A stretch of DNA of 64,000 nucleotides from Paraburkholderia sp. LEh10 (lineage in GTDB: Bacteria > Pseudomonadota > Gammaproteobacteria > Burkholderiales > Burkholderiaceae). Below are positions 35,914 to 44,806 of this stretch, in pieces; the stretch's first letter is position 1; each line of letters starts with the position of its first letter. Under the pieces are notes generated by a model. That model worked only from the letters and a program-made list of their open reading frames with translations, searched no databases and was not told where the DNA came from. The DNA lies in assembly GCF_017814945.1 (NCBI RefSeq), contig NZ_JAGIPX010000011.1, positions 1 to 64,000 of the forward strand, in the 5' to 3' direction. A program made the translations under genes and the position numbers.

Positions 35914-36585
35914 ATGGGCATGCCCAGCGCATTCATCACGATTAACGGCTATCCACTACAAACCACGCGGTTTCGTTACCGCAGATGGCGATTCAAGCGC
36001 GAAGACCGAGCCATTCGTCACACGTCGCACCGGAAATACTCGTATGTCACTTCCGCTGCTGTCATGCGCAAACGCCTTGCAGAAGCAGGCTATAACCGCA
36101 CAGCGTTGGAGCTGGAGTACCTGAGGACGTTGCAGAAGATTTCGGTAGAGGGTGCAGAGTCCTACTTCCGCACTCGTTGCTGCATAGGACGGTACACCTC
36201 CGCCCAACGCGCTGAGGCCTTCAGGCGCGCGTCGCTTAACGATTGGCTGTTCGCTTTGAAGGAAAACATCACCAATCGCAAGGCGCGCTTTACCAACCCG
36301 CCTGAGCTTGTCGATGAGCCGGGTCGGCCTGCCGAAGTCGACGTTCTGATTGATATCCTGACGTACAGTGAATCGACGATCTACCCTATCGAGACGGAGC
36401 ATCTGCTGACCGCATTCCCCTGCGCCAGCTTGGACTGTATGGCTGTCGCGATGCTCGAAGTTGTGCCGGACAGTGCCGAATGCATTCTCAACGTTACGGA
36501 CCTGGTCAACCATGAGCTTGTCTATTGCTTCGACGATCTGACAACGGTAGATGAAACGTCCGGTGATGACAGGTACAACATTTGA
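35914..36585 (+). CDS. array protein A1, HEPN/Toprim-associated-domain-like
   Basis: About 223 residues (an ATG at 35920 is an equal alternative start). The N-terminal block ITINGYPLQT...YRRWRFKREDRAIR...YSYVTSAAVMRKRLAEAGYNR has the G-Y-x-L, F-x-x-D-R and RL..AGY.R pattern I associate with the HEPN/Toprim N-terminal domain family of predicted conflict proteins (inference). The second half has SLNDWLFALKE, FPCASLDCMAVAMLE and a Y-x-F-DDL end, shared by all four array members. No HEPN R-x4-6-H or Toprim motif follows, so it may be a stand-alone partner domain. First of an A-B-A-B array. Confidence 0.7.
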   Translation: MGMPSAFITINGYPLQTTRFRYRRWRFKREDRAIRHTSHRKYSYVTSAAVMRKRLAEAGYNRTALELEYLRTLQKISVEGAESYFRTRCCIGRYTSAQRAEAFRRASLNDWLFALKENITNRKARFTNPPELVDEPGRPAEVDVLIDILTYSESTIYPIETEHLLTAFPCASLDCMAVAMLEVVPDSAECILNVTDLVNHELVYCFDDLTTVDETSGDDRYNI

Positions 36586-36697
36586 CCGGTCCTTTGACAC
36601 AACAGACCTGAAATTCGTCAATTAAAAAAATCGTCGACTCGGCGGTGCAGGCTCTGCCCCCGTCTCCCCGGTCCTCATAATCTATACGCCCCTAAAA

Positions 36698-37495
36698 ATG
36701 ACTTTTCGCGCCTACTACATGTTCGATGGCTATCCAGCTCACTGGGTAGAAGAAAGCTATTACCGTTGGCTATTCACTCGAAAAGATCGAGTGATTCGAC
36801 ACCGGACCAAGGGAGAACGCAACGTTCTCATCCGCGATCTTCCGGAGAATCGTGCGGAATGGGATAAGCCGGAAACGGACTACCTGTATGTCGTAACCGC
36901 CGAGGAGCTCCGACGACGCCTTAGTCTTATCCCTTGCCTCTGCCCAGTGAGTTCGATCACCTACATCGACGAAGACACGAAGTATGGCCAGGACATGACA
37001 TCGCTCAGAAGCGAATTTGAGCGCTATAGACGCGAGATGATCGCCGACACGGCACCCACGTTCTACGTTAGCACGTCGGCCTACTACGCGGAAGAAGCGA
37101 AAGCCGCGCGGAAGCGTGTTCCAGAGAGAGCAGACGCGCTTCGAGGAACAACTCTCGACGATTGGCTAATGGCCCTCAAGGACGTCGTTGAGCGTGGAGC
37201 AACACGCGCGAAGGGATTTACTAGTCCTCCTATGCCAAACGGTCCTACCTTCGATACGAAGGCGCTGGCCGACATCATCCTGACAGACCAGTATCCTTGC
37301 AATTCACACCTTCGACCTCACCACGATCTGTGGGGTTTCCCGTGTTCCCTGCTCGAACACCTTGCCGTTGCAATGCTAGAGGTCATCCCAGCGAACGCTG
37401 AGTGCGTCCTGGACGTCACCGAGCTGGTGGTGAACGACTGCGTGTACTGCTTCGATGACCTCATCCTGGCTGCTGAAGAGAGCGCGCTTGCTTGA
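36698..37495 (+). CDS. array protein B1, HEPN/Toprim-associated-domain-like
   Basis: A 265-residue protein. B-type N terminus: TFRAYYMFDGYPAHW, RWLFTRKDRVIRHRTKGERN, then DLPENRAEW.KPETDYLYV, longer than in A-type proteins. It shares TLDDWLMALK, FDTKALADIIL, FPCSLLEHLAVAMLE and ECVLDVTELV...YCFDDLI with B2. Compared with B2 it has an extra insertion after the RRRL block. There is no clear ribosome site and it follows A1 by 112 bases. The function is unknown. Confidence 0.72.
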   Translation: MTFRAYYMFDGYPAHWVEESYYRWLFTRKDRVIRHRTKGERNVLIRDLPENRAEWDKPETDYLYVVTAEELRRRLSLIPCLCPVSSITYIDEDTKYGQDMTSLRSEFERYRREMIADTAPTFYVSTSAYYAEEAKAARKRVPERADALRGTTLDDWLMALKDVVERGATRAKGFTSPPMPNGPTFDTKALADIILTDQYPCNSHLRPHHDLWGFPCSLLEHLAVAMLEVIPANAECVLDVTELVVNDCVYCFDDLILAAEESALA

Positions 37496-37615
37496 CAACG
37501 ATCGGCGAGCGCGTCGCTCATCGATGGCACAGACCGGGGAGCCCTTCACGCTATCAGGCCCGTAACGTGTCCGTCGCGACTATGTTTTATGCCGCCAACA
37601 CAGATCCAAAGAAAC

Positions 37616-38332
37616 ATGACACGACCTATCTCACGTATCACCATCGATGGTTACGAGCTAAAGAGCACGGAGGACTGCTATCGTCGATGGCGGTTCACGC
37701 GTGACGACCGGGTTATTCGGGATAACGCCTTCCCTGGATACCTATACGTTACGTCCTCGAAGAATCTGCGCGAACGTCTCGCGCGCGCAGGCTACGACCG
37801 TACTTCGCTGGAACTCGATTTCCTGCGGTACCTGCAGAACGCTGCCAAGGCGGGAGAGATGCCGTTCTATTTCCGGGACGACATCTGCGCCGGAAGATAT
37901 TCGGCACGTGAGCAGATGGGAGCATTCAGAGGAGCGACGCTCGACGATTGGCTCTTCGCGCTGAAAGAGTACTTCACGAACCGCTGCCACGACCTCAACG
38001 CCCCTTGCAAGACCGCGGATTCAGCGAACTGCTCTGTGGACGTCGAGATTCTAATCGGGCTCATTGCACGCAACGACTTCTTGTTCGATGGGCACATCGA
38101 ATTGCAGCACGGCGTCAAAGCGTTCCCCTGTTCCGGTCTGGACAACATGGCCGTGGCGATGCTTGAGGCTCTGTCCGAGACGGCGGAGTGTGTCCTCGAT
38201 GTCAGCGAGCTTGTTCTAAGCAGCAGAGCGTACTCCTTCGATGATCTGATTGTGGGAATGGAGCGAAAAAGCGCCGCCGGACATTTCGCAAGAATTGCAG
38301 GCTTCAGCGAGCAAATTCGCCATTTCTGGTGA
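37616..38332 (+). CDS. array protein A2, HEPN/Toprim-associated-domain-like
   Basis: A 238-residue A-type protein (an ATG-like start at 37589 would add nine residues). It follows A1 closely: ISRITIDGYELKS...YRRWRFTRDDRVIR...YLYVTSSKNLRERLARAGYDRTSLELDFL, then DDICAGRYS...TLDDWLFALKEYFTNR and FPCSGLDNMAVAMLE. The C terminus continues about 20 residues past the shared DDL end. It lies about 120 bases after B1. Confidence 0.72.
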   Translation: MTRPISRITIDGYELKSTEDCYRRWRFTRDDRVIRDNAFPGYLYVTSSKNLRERLARAGYDRTSLELDFLRYLQNAAKAGEMPFYFRDDICAGRYSAREQMGAFRGATLDDWLFALKEYFTNRCHDLNAPCKTADSANCSVDVEILIGLIARNDFLFDGHIELQHGVKAFPCSGLDNMAVAMLEALSETAECVLDVSELVLSSRAYSFDDLIVGMERKSAAGHFARIAGFSEQIRHFW

Positions 38333-38408
38333 TCGCACCGTCTGAAGGGGCGAATCCAAAGTGGAAATTGTCGCTACTGTTTCAACACATCACTGAACAT
38401 CTAAAGAC

Positions 38409-39128
38409 ATGACCTTCCGCGCATACTACATGTTCGACAGCTACCCGGTCGGCTGGGAACAAGATAACTACGATCGTTGGCTCTTTACTCGCGACGATCG
38501 GATCATTCGGAAAAGGACCAAAGGACAGCGCAATTTGACTGTCCATGACTTGCCGGAAAATCGTCTGGAGTGGCTTGAGCCGGAAACAGACTACCTGTAT
38601 CTCACGACGGCCGACGAACTCGGCTGGCGTCTTAAGCGCAAACGCGGTTATGACCGGCCGGCGCTGGAAGCAGAATTCGAGCGGTACAAACGCGAAATGA
38701 TCCGGCATAATGCGCCATCGTTCTACGTTGGTGATGAGTGCGTCGAGGTCCCTCAGCGAACAAACGCTCTCAAAGCAACAACTCTCGACGATTGGCTTCT
38801 TGCTCTCCAGGAAGTCATCAGGAGCCGAGTGTCGCGCCTCAAGAATGGTATCAGCCCACCTATGCCAACTGGCCCGAGCTTTGACACGAAGGCACTGGCC
38901 GACATCATCCTTACCAACCAGTTTCCGGCACGTGACGCCGACCTGATCCCGTGCCACGCGCTGTGGGGCTTTCCATGCTCCGCATTCGACCACTTGGCCG
39001 TTGCAATGCTAGAGGTCATCCCCGAAGACGCTGAATGTGCGCTCAACATCACTGAACTGGTCGAGAACGACTGCGTGTACTGCTTCGAGGATCTCATACT
39101 TGCCGGCGAAGAAAGCACACTAGCTTGA
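38409..39128 (+). CDS. array protein B2, HEPN/Toprim-associated-domain-like
   Basis: A 239-residue B-type protein, clearly the duplicate of B1 (TFRAYYMFDSYP, RWLFTRDDRIIRKRTKGQRN, DLPENR.EW..PETDYLY, TTLDDWLLAL, KALADIILTNQFP, same EES.LA end). It ends the A-B-A-B array. Whether A and B proteins pair as heteromers is a guess prompted only by the order. Confidence 0.72.
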   Translation: MTFRAYYMFDSYPVGWEQDNYDRWLFTRDDRIIRKRTKGQRNLTVHDLPENRLEWLEPETDYLYLTTADELGWRLKRKRGYDRPALEAEFERYKREMIRHNAPSFYVGDECVEVPQRTNALKATTLDDWLLALQEVIRSRVSRLKNGISPPMPTGPSFDTKALADIILTNQFPARDADLIPCHALWGFPCSAFDHLAVAMLEVIPEDAECALNITELVENDCVYCFEDLILAGEESTLA

Positions 39129-39444
39129 TGTTTTGCGACATCGAATCCAGCCATCGGCGACCCGGATGCCTGAAGACATTAGCCGAAATGCTTCGGACTT
39201 CGTTTTCCGCGCGAAGATCAGCGCGGCTTGCCCGTACCGATGTCTTCAGTTATGCGCAGCACGTCCACGTTCGCCTCGCGCCATTCCTTTTTCCGCGGCA
39301 TCCAGCATGGCCATATCGGCGTGTACAGGGTGCGCCGCTATTTTGCGGAACTCTCGAGCTACGCGTCCCGCCGCGCTCTCCCCGCCTTTTGGACACCGCT
39401 CGCTGCCGCTTAATGACTGTCAGTTCTTGTACCGGTTGCACTTG
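39129..39444. other. gap without a supported gene
   Basis: 316 bases between B2 and the convergent Ymh gene. A plus-strand open frame (39228-39413) has no ribosome site and resembles nothing I recognise; it could be a decayed fragment. Confidence 0.45.
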
Positions 39445-40281
39445 TCACGGTTTCTCCGGATTCTCAGCCAGCGAGGTGCGGTCCAGGGCCTTCGCTAGCA
39501 TGTTGATGAACATCAAATACTCGACCGCCTGGTCCGGATAATCCTCGACAAGTCCGTGAGCTCGGGGATTTCGAAGGGCAGCGATGGCCCCGGCGTATAG
39601 AAACATCATCCCCTGCTGTTCGCTGCGCTCGCTGTCGTTGGATTGCTCGTTGAACTTCAACACGGCCTTTTTCGGACTGAATACTGATTGCATAAGATCT
39701 GTGCCGCTCGCATCATCCTTAAGGCTGCGCATCTTCACCAGCATCTCCAGCACCTTGCAGGCGTTCTCAACAGCCTGCGCATAATGTCCATCCTCAAATA
39801 GCTTTGTGCAGTGGCGGTCAATATCAGCATGCAGCGATAGGCCTTCGAAAGCACGTTGTGCTCTTTCCGCTGGCGAGTCGTGACCGTCGGCAAGCTTCTC
39901 ATTGAAAAGTTCGATGATGGTCTCAATATTTGCGATCTCTCGTGCGATGCCGTCACGTAGGTTTTGTCGCATCTTCAGGGCACTTGTTTCGTAGCCCATC
40001 CGAAAGCGAGCGTCGATGAGCGCACGCGGCCTGAACTGCTGCCAATCTGACGATCCTGAGTAAAGCTCAGAGATCGTGTCGTGAAGCTTCTTCTCGATCG
40101 AATGAAGCGCGGGATCGTCGGGATTCGACAGTGCTTGCACGTCAATGGCCGCAAGCTCTCCCATGCGCTTCTTCAGCTTCGGAATCCCAGCGCGCATCTG
40201 GGCGACGCTCAGTTTCGATTTCGGCATCCTAGGTGAACCGTCAGTTTGATCCGTCGACGATTCTAGCGTCACTACGGACAC
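39445..40281 (-). CDS. Ymh/TIGR02391-family HEPN protein
   Basis: A 278-residue protein (GTG start; an ATG at 40227 is possible). The C-terminal domain is of the Ymh (TIGR02391) kind: YAQAVENACKVLEMLVKMRS, D..GTDLMQ.VFS, and ending ALRNPRAHGLVEDYPDQAVEYLMFINML. RNPRAH (about 237-242) is an R-x4-H HEPN ribonuclease-type motif. The N-terminal half is helical. Such proteins are found in abortive-infection and restriction contexts. It is a single gene, convergent with the A-B array. Confidence 0.85.
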   Translation of the reverse strand: MSVVTLESSTDQTDGSPRMPKSKLSVAQMRAGIPKLKKRMGELAAIDVQALSNPDDPALHSIEKKLHDTISELYSGSSDWQQFRPRALIDARFRMGYETSALKMRQNLRDGIAREIANIETIIELFNEKLADGHDSPAERAQRAFEGLSLHADIDRHCTKLFEDGHYAQAVENACKVLEMLVKMRSLKDDASGTDLMQSVFSPKKAVLKFNEQSNDSERSEQQGMMFLYAGAIAALRNPRAHGLVEDYPDQAVEYLMFINMLAKALDRTSLAENPEKP

Positions 40282-40743
40282 CGGTTACGCATTGCGTCGT
40301 GCGGTCACCCTTCCGAGCAAGAGGCATGGTTGTACCGAAGCGCAGGCAAATCCTGGTCGACCCGCGCTTATCGGCCCATGCGTGCCGAACTCCCGGTTTC
40401 TAAGCGTCCGCTTCCATTGAACGAGAATGCCCGTGCATCCGATGGCGTCGACATGGGTTGAACTCTACCTAAGCGCCGTCGGCGCCGCGCTAAAGCGCGA
40501 ATACGGCGCGTAGACACTGCGCGCGGGGTTACACCCGAGAGCGACGAGGAGCTACCCAAGGCACATTTCGAGCACGGTCATCTCGAACCCGCGCGGAAAG
40601 CCACAGGCGCCGCCGACACATTCTGATTCCAGCAGCGCATCGCACACACAAATGATCATTTCCCGGAAGTCATCAATTTAACGTTGACAAACGCAAGTTT
40701 TTCCTCCACGCTAATCATAAATGAACGTTTCTCGGAAATCATC
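40282..40743. other. gap with a 26-bp direct repeat near the next gene
   Basis: 462 bases without a supported gene. Two 26-base direct repeats (40650-40675 and 40719-40744; core TTTC.CGGAA.TCATCA, five mismatches) flank a TTGACA-like hexamer at 40684, and the second reaches the start codon of the next gene. This arrangement suits an operator pair for autoregulation. Confidence 0.5.
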
Positions 40744-41658
40744 ATGAAGCAACCGCATTCGATAGTTTCGCCACACAGTTGGCGGGGCTGGGAGCTCACA
40801 CCACGTTCAATTGACGAAGAGCAGCTGCAGTCGCTCTTTGTGGACCTGCTCGTCCATACGCTAAAGTCGCTGGATGACGTATTCGGAGAGACCGGTCTGG
40901 ACAAACGCCTGTTTCAGTTCGAAATCCCCCCGCTTGGTCCGTCCTACCTTGGCCAACCACTCGACATTGACGTTCGCCACCGCATTCAGCAACAGTTGCC
41001 GAAGCTGGATGCGTGGAAATGCATCAAGGCGATCTACGATTTCGGAGTGAAAGGCATGCCTGATGAGGGCGGTCATAGCATGTATGACATAAACAAATTC
41101 GGACGGAGGATCACCGCACTTTTCAGCGCCGTGTATCCCGATAAGGCAAAGTTGCTTAATGATCTGGTTTTTCTTTCCGAAGGTCGACTTGAGCTCGAAC
41201 GTCCGCTTGGCCGGGTAACGGTTGAAACTTTGGTTGCCCTTGCAGGCGTCGACGCGCGGACTGTTAGGAACGCGATGGCGGCCGGCGATTTGGCCTTCAA
41301 AAAGGACGGAGCGCTTGTCGAGTTCGACCCGAGTTCAGCACGGCAGTGGCTCGTCGGTCGTCGCGGCTTCGTCCCAACCAAACCTTTAGTCCGCCGCGTC
41401 GATGTCGACAATATAAACACACAGGCCGAATTCGCTCAGCTGCTGACGGATATAAGGGTGAAACTCAACGCAGATGGCATCAATACGGAACCACCCGTGG
41501 ACCCCGTAGCGATGACGAGCCTGGAACGTGGATTGTTCACCCTACCCCTCGATTCGGCCTTCCCGCTCGCCGACTACTTCGGTATCCGGCGAGAACCGTT
41601 TCTGAAATGCGTGATGCGCGTTTTCTTCCCGGCGCAATACGCCTTACTGTCCTCGTGA
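40744..41658 (+). CDS. hypothetical protein with possible helix-turn-helix
   Basis: About 304 residues. The middle contains VTVETLVALAGVDARTVRNAMAAGDL, shaped like an excisionase/MerR-type HTH, and SARQWLVGRRGF after it supports that. The N-terminal part (LQSLFVDLLVHTLKSL) is helical. The start at 40744 is preferred to an upstream TTG at 40684. The upstream direct repeats overlap the start. No family name can be given; a DNA-binding role is inference. Confidence 0.65.
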   Translation: MKQPHSIVSPHSWRGWELTPRSIDEEQLQSLFVDLLVHTLKSLDDVFGETGLDKRLFQFEIPPLGPSYLGQPLDIDVRHRIQQQLPKLDAWKCIKAIYDFGVKGMPDEGGHSMYDINKFGRRITALFSAVYPDKAKLLNDLVFLSEGRLELERPLGRVTVETLVALAGVDARTVRNAMAAGDLAFKKDGALVEFDPSSARQWLVGRRGFVPTKPLVRRVDVDNINTQAEFAQLLTDIRVKLNADGINTEPPVDPVAMTSLERGLFTLPLDSAFPLADYFGIRREPFLKCVMRVFFPAQYALLSS

Positions 41659-41744
41659 ATGAACACCGTTTTCTCGAGCCCAGAGCCCTTCGTCGACGGC
41701 GGATTTTGGCTTATTTTCGCCTCCATCTATAACCGGAGATTTAT

Positions 41745-42209
41745 ATGTCGTCAGAAATCGTGGCAGGCACTGCGAACATCCTGCATCAGCATTCCGAGTA
41801 CGAAAAACTCCAGCAGGATTATTCGACTCCGACTGCGAACGAATTAACGGCCAGAAACCTTGCAAGGCATGGCGTAGACGTTATGCCGGACGAAGTCTCT
41901 TCCTGGCACAAGATCAACGCGGCCGCTGTGCAGGCGAAACTTGATATTCATGCGGAACGCGCGCAGGCGGAGTCCTTCGCTCAAGATGCGGCCGTCAACA
42001 TGATCGCTTCGGCAAGGAGCTATTCGCCAGCGCAAAACTCCGGAGTTGAAGACACACCGCTCGAAGAAGATAACGAGAACGACGACGAATCCAATTCCGA
42101 AGACGACAGCGAGCTTTTAACGATCGACGAGTTGTACGGATACGACGATCCCGAAGACAACGCCGAGGCTGCTTTGGACGATGTCTTGAAAGCGCAGGAA
42201 CGCGAGTAG
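41745..42209 (+). CDS. hypothetical protein with very acidic tail
   Basis: A 154-residue protein with GGAG seven bases before the ATG. The first 90 residues are helical. Residues 100-125 are almost all Asp, Glu, Asn and Ser (EEDNENDDESNSEDDSE), followed by a helical acidic end. It lies 86 bases after the HTH-like gene on the same strand and is probably co-transcribed. Acidic tails can mimic DNA or bind basic partners; that is speculation here. Confidence 0.65.
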   Translation: MSSEIVAGTANILHQHSEYEKLQQDYSTPTANELTARNLARHGVDVMPDEVSSWHKINAAAVQAKLDIHAERAQAESFAQDAAVNMIASARSYSPAQNSGVEDTPLEEDNENDDESNSEDDSELLTIDELYGYDDPEDNAEAALDDVLKAQERE

Positions 42210-42570
42210 AGCGCCGCGTTCCGGGACACATCGTCTTCTCTTGGAGTGGCCGTCGTGTGCGAACCTCTCGGTCAGTCCATCGGTCACCTTGCGTGCGCTG
42301 TGAGCAACGCAGCAAGGTGACTCGAATTGCCAATTGCGGCCGCTGGCGGAGCCGGCCTGGCCACGCACAGCCCCCCGCTGTCTCGGCGGCGACGGTGAGG
42401 CGCGCGTTCCACCGGTTTGCAAAGAACCTTGTTCGCCGCACTTTCGGCAACGTGGCACGAACGGGTGAACGAGTCGTCGGCGAGATGCTATCGCAGCGAC
42501 CAACTCGTCGGCGGGCGGTCAATTGCCTGCTTGCGCTCTTGTCACCGGTCTCCGAACTGCAAGGTACATG
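42210..42570. other. gap without a supported gene
   Basis: 361 GC-rich bases between convergent genes. Overlapping short frames on both strands show no ribosome site or family similarity. Confidence 0.45.
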
Positions 42571-42882
42571 TCAGTCAAGAAGGTGGAAAACATCAGTCGT
42601 CGCGTCGTAGCGAGCAAGACCGGCGGCAACGAGCCTCTGCCAGACTTTCTCTGCCGGCGGTTCGCGGCGAACGTCACGCGAACTTCCCAACGTCGGGCTA
42701 GACTGCACCTCGCGTCCGAGGACACGACGAATTTCAGGGATTAGCGCGTCCGGGATCCTCTTCGCTTTCACGGGAGCATAGCCGTGATTGTGCATCATGA
42801 TTACGCGTACGCAACTACAGTCGACTTCCTCGACCGTCAATTCAAAGAAGTCGCTAGTGGGCGATGCCCCTTTCGGCCGCAC
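42571..42882 (-). CDS. possible small hypothetical protein
   Basis: A 103-codon frame with a GTG start and coding-like codon use (VWQRLVAAGLARYDATTDVFHLLD at the end looks like a real C terminus). A paired ATG about 28 codons in is an alternative start. There is no ribosome site. Family unknown. Confidence 0.4.
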   Translation of the reverse strand: MRPKGASPTSDFFELTVEEVDCSCVRVIMMHNHGYAPVKAKRIPDALIPEIRRVLGREVQSSPTLGSSRDVRREPPAEKVWQRLVAAGLARYDATTDVFHLLD

Positions 42883-43518
42883 GCGAAAGAATCATTTATC
42901 ACCCGTCTGAGTCAAGCTGCAACAGAATATGTTCTGACGGCCCAGCGTATCGAAGCAGTTCAGTTCACCAATTGTCATTTACATCCTTCTTACGCACAAA
43001 AAACCGACAGATTCAGCATACGTAAAGAGCATACCGCTAACGGCCGGAAATGCTGCAAATGATCGCATGCCTGGGCGTGTTTGCATAAATGATGCGAAGG
43101 CAAAACTCAGGCATTACCGCCAGCGACGATCCCAATCCGCAGCTCGTTGATGGTGTTCAAGCGAGCCTCTCCGCCGAATTCGCGGCGATGGAACCAACCA
43201 AACGACATCGGTCCTCGTGAATCGAGATACCAGAGTAGGACGTTCGGACTGAGCGCTGCCATCAGCGCCGCCATACCTACGTGTCTGCCGTCGATATGGT
43301 CGGCCAGTCGTATTGAAGCATCCCGCTACTGAAGCAGGACCGCACGCCATCATCGCAACCGTCACGTTGCTGGTTTGCCTCTCTATGCACTCGCAGCGAA
43401 TCATGCTGCCAAGTGTGCGATGCCGAACAGATCTGACCTTTCACCGGTAACCACTGCCTGTCATCCTATCTGTCGCCTGCTAACGAGCCGGCTCCAATAA
43501 CAATCCGAGGGCGATGAC
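42883..43518. other. gap without a supported gene
   Basis: 636 bases of mixed composition. Short frames run on both strands, none with a ribosome site. Probably decayed sequence plus the promoter of the lipoprotein gene. Confidence 0.45.
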
Positions 43519-44469
43519 ATGAAAGCAGCTAAGGTACTTGCCGGCGTACTGCTACTCGCTGGCTGCTGTTCGACCGGAAAATCCGTTTTTGCGCCAAATC
43601 CGGATACGGAGGATGTGAGCGTTATCCTGAACTATGTTCGTGGTGAACTTCGCGCTTTTCAGGATTCGAAACAAGAGACAGTTGCGGGTCCATCTATCTG
43701 CATGGCCACCGGTGCACCGAAGGTAGTAATTGTTCCCGCGAACGCGACTGTTGGCCTTAATGTCGTTGCGACCAACTCAATATCGGGCGACGTAGGTCCG
43801 AAGATTCCCGTCGGCACGATCCTGAAAATCGATCCAAAGTTTTCCGCTAGCTATCAAGATATCGGAACGCAAAAGCTTTCACTCGACCTGGACATTCGGC
43901 ATGCGAAGACGGCCGCTGAGTATCAGTCCGACGCGGACGCGGCTTCGAAGAAAATCGAGGCATACAGCAAGGCAAAGTTGGCCCTTACCGACCAGGGCGA
44001 CCGCATAATGGCGGATAAATATGCAGCGGCGATTGAAATGCAGAAGAAGAATCTTCAACAAATCTATCGTGAGGAGGCTGCCACTCTCAACGAGGCGGCG
44101 GATGCGGCGGACCGCGCGCCGGCGGACGCGGCATCTGCGCCGAACGCTGCATCTGCCAGCGAGTCGTCGGATAAGCTGCCGCCACTCAAGGTGCCGCCGG
44201 AACTGGTCGCCCACAAGCTGGCGGCCGCGCTGTGGCTTGTGCGCGAGGGCTTGCTGCGAATGGACCATAACATACAGCCTTGCGTTAAGCCACATCAACT
44301 CACGGTCGAAATAGATTTCGAGGTCGTCACAGACAAGTCGGGTGGTGTCGGCTTTGATGTTTACATCGTAAGCCTGGATGCCAGCGTCGAGCGCAAGCTA
44401 TCCACCGTGCAAACGCTGTCGGTAACCTTCGATATGACGGGAAGTAGCCCGGCGATGAATCCGATGTGA
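43519..44469 (+). CDS. lipoprotein with a trypco2-like C-terminal domain
   Basis: 316 residues. A lipoprotein signal is clear (LAGVLLLAGCC, lipidated Cys at 16 or 17). A beta-rich N-terminal part (about 35-120) is followed by a helical region and an Ala/Asp/Ser linker (190-215). The end is shaped like the trypsin-co-occurring domain 2: a helix (ELVAHKLAAALWLVREGL), then LTVEIDFEVVTDKSGGVGFDV and QTLSVTFDM. GAGGG precedes the ATG. The trypco2 match is pattern-based inference. If right, it ties the protein to protease-containing conflict systems, but no protease gene is adjacent. Confidence 0.65.
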   Translation: MKAAKVLAGVLLLAGCCSTGKSVFAPNPDTEDVSVILNYVRGELRAFQDSKQETVAGPSICMATGAPKVVIVPANATVGLNVVATNSISGDVGPKIPVGTILKIDPKFSASYQDIGTQKLSLDLDIRHAKTAAEYQSDADAASKKIEAYSKAKLALTDQGDRIMADKYAAAIEMQKKNLQQIYREEAATLNEAADAADRAPADAASAPNAASASESSDKLPPLKVPPELVAHKLAAALWLVREGLLRMDHNIQPCVKPHQLTVEIDFEVVTDKSGGVGFDVYIVSLDASVERKLSTVQTLSVTFDMTGSSPAMNPM

Positions 44470-44806
44470 TTTCGGATGCATTCCGGATAGGCTCATCCAA
44501 ACAACACAAGATGTAGTGTAGTCGCCGACGGCCGCCGCTCATCGGGCCGTCCGGACGCAATCCGCGAACCGCCCAGCCCACTAGGCCCCCGCGGTCGACG
44601 CTCCAGACCGCCTCAAATCTCGTTATCTACAAGCCAATTTCTTCGGCCGCCAGAAATCGCAGAGCAAACAGGCGTCCTTTTTCCGACTCACATCCACCCA
44701 CTTTCGGGCTATACCTCCGAGGCTAGCTGCGGCTCCAGTCGGTCTGCAATCGACCTTCGGGGAACGGCTTTTTCGATAGCCAGCAAACTCAACCTGGTGT
44801 AACCCG
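44470..44806. other. gap without a supported gene
   Basis: 337 bases between the lipoprotein gene and the next plus-strand gene. No frame or site stands out. Confidence 0.45.

Noticed and set aside
42784..43062. A 92-codon plus-strand protein
   Set aside because: It overlaps the better-supported minus-strand frame at 42571-42882 and becomes compositionally random after 42900.
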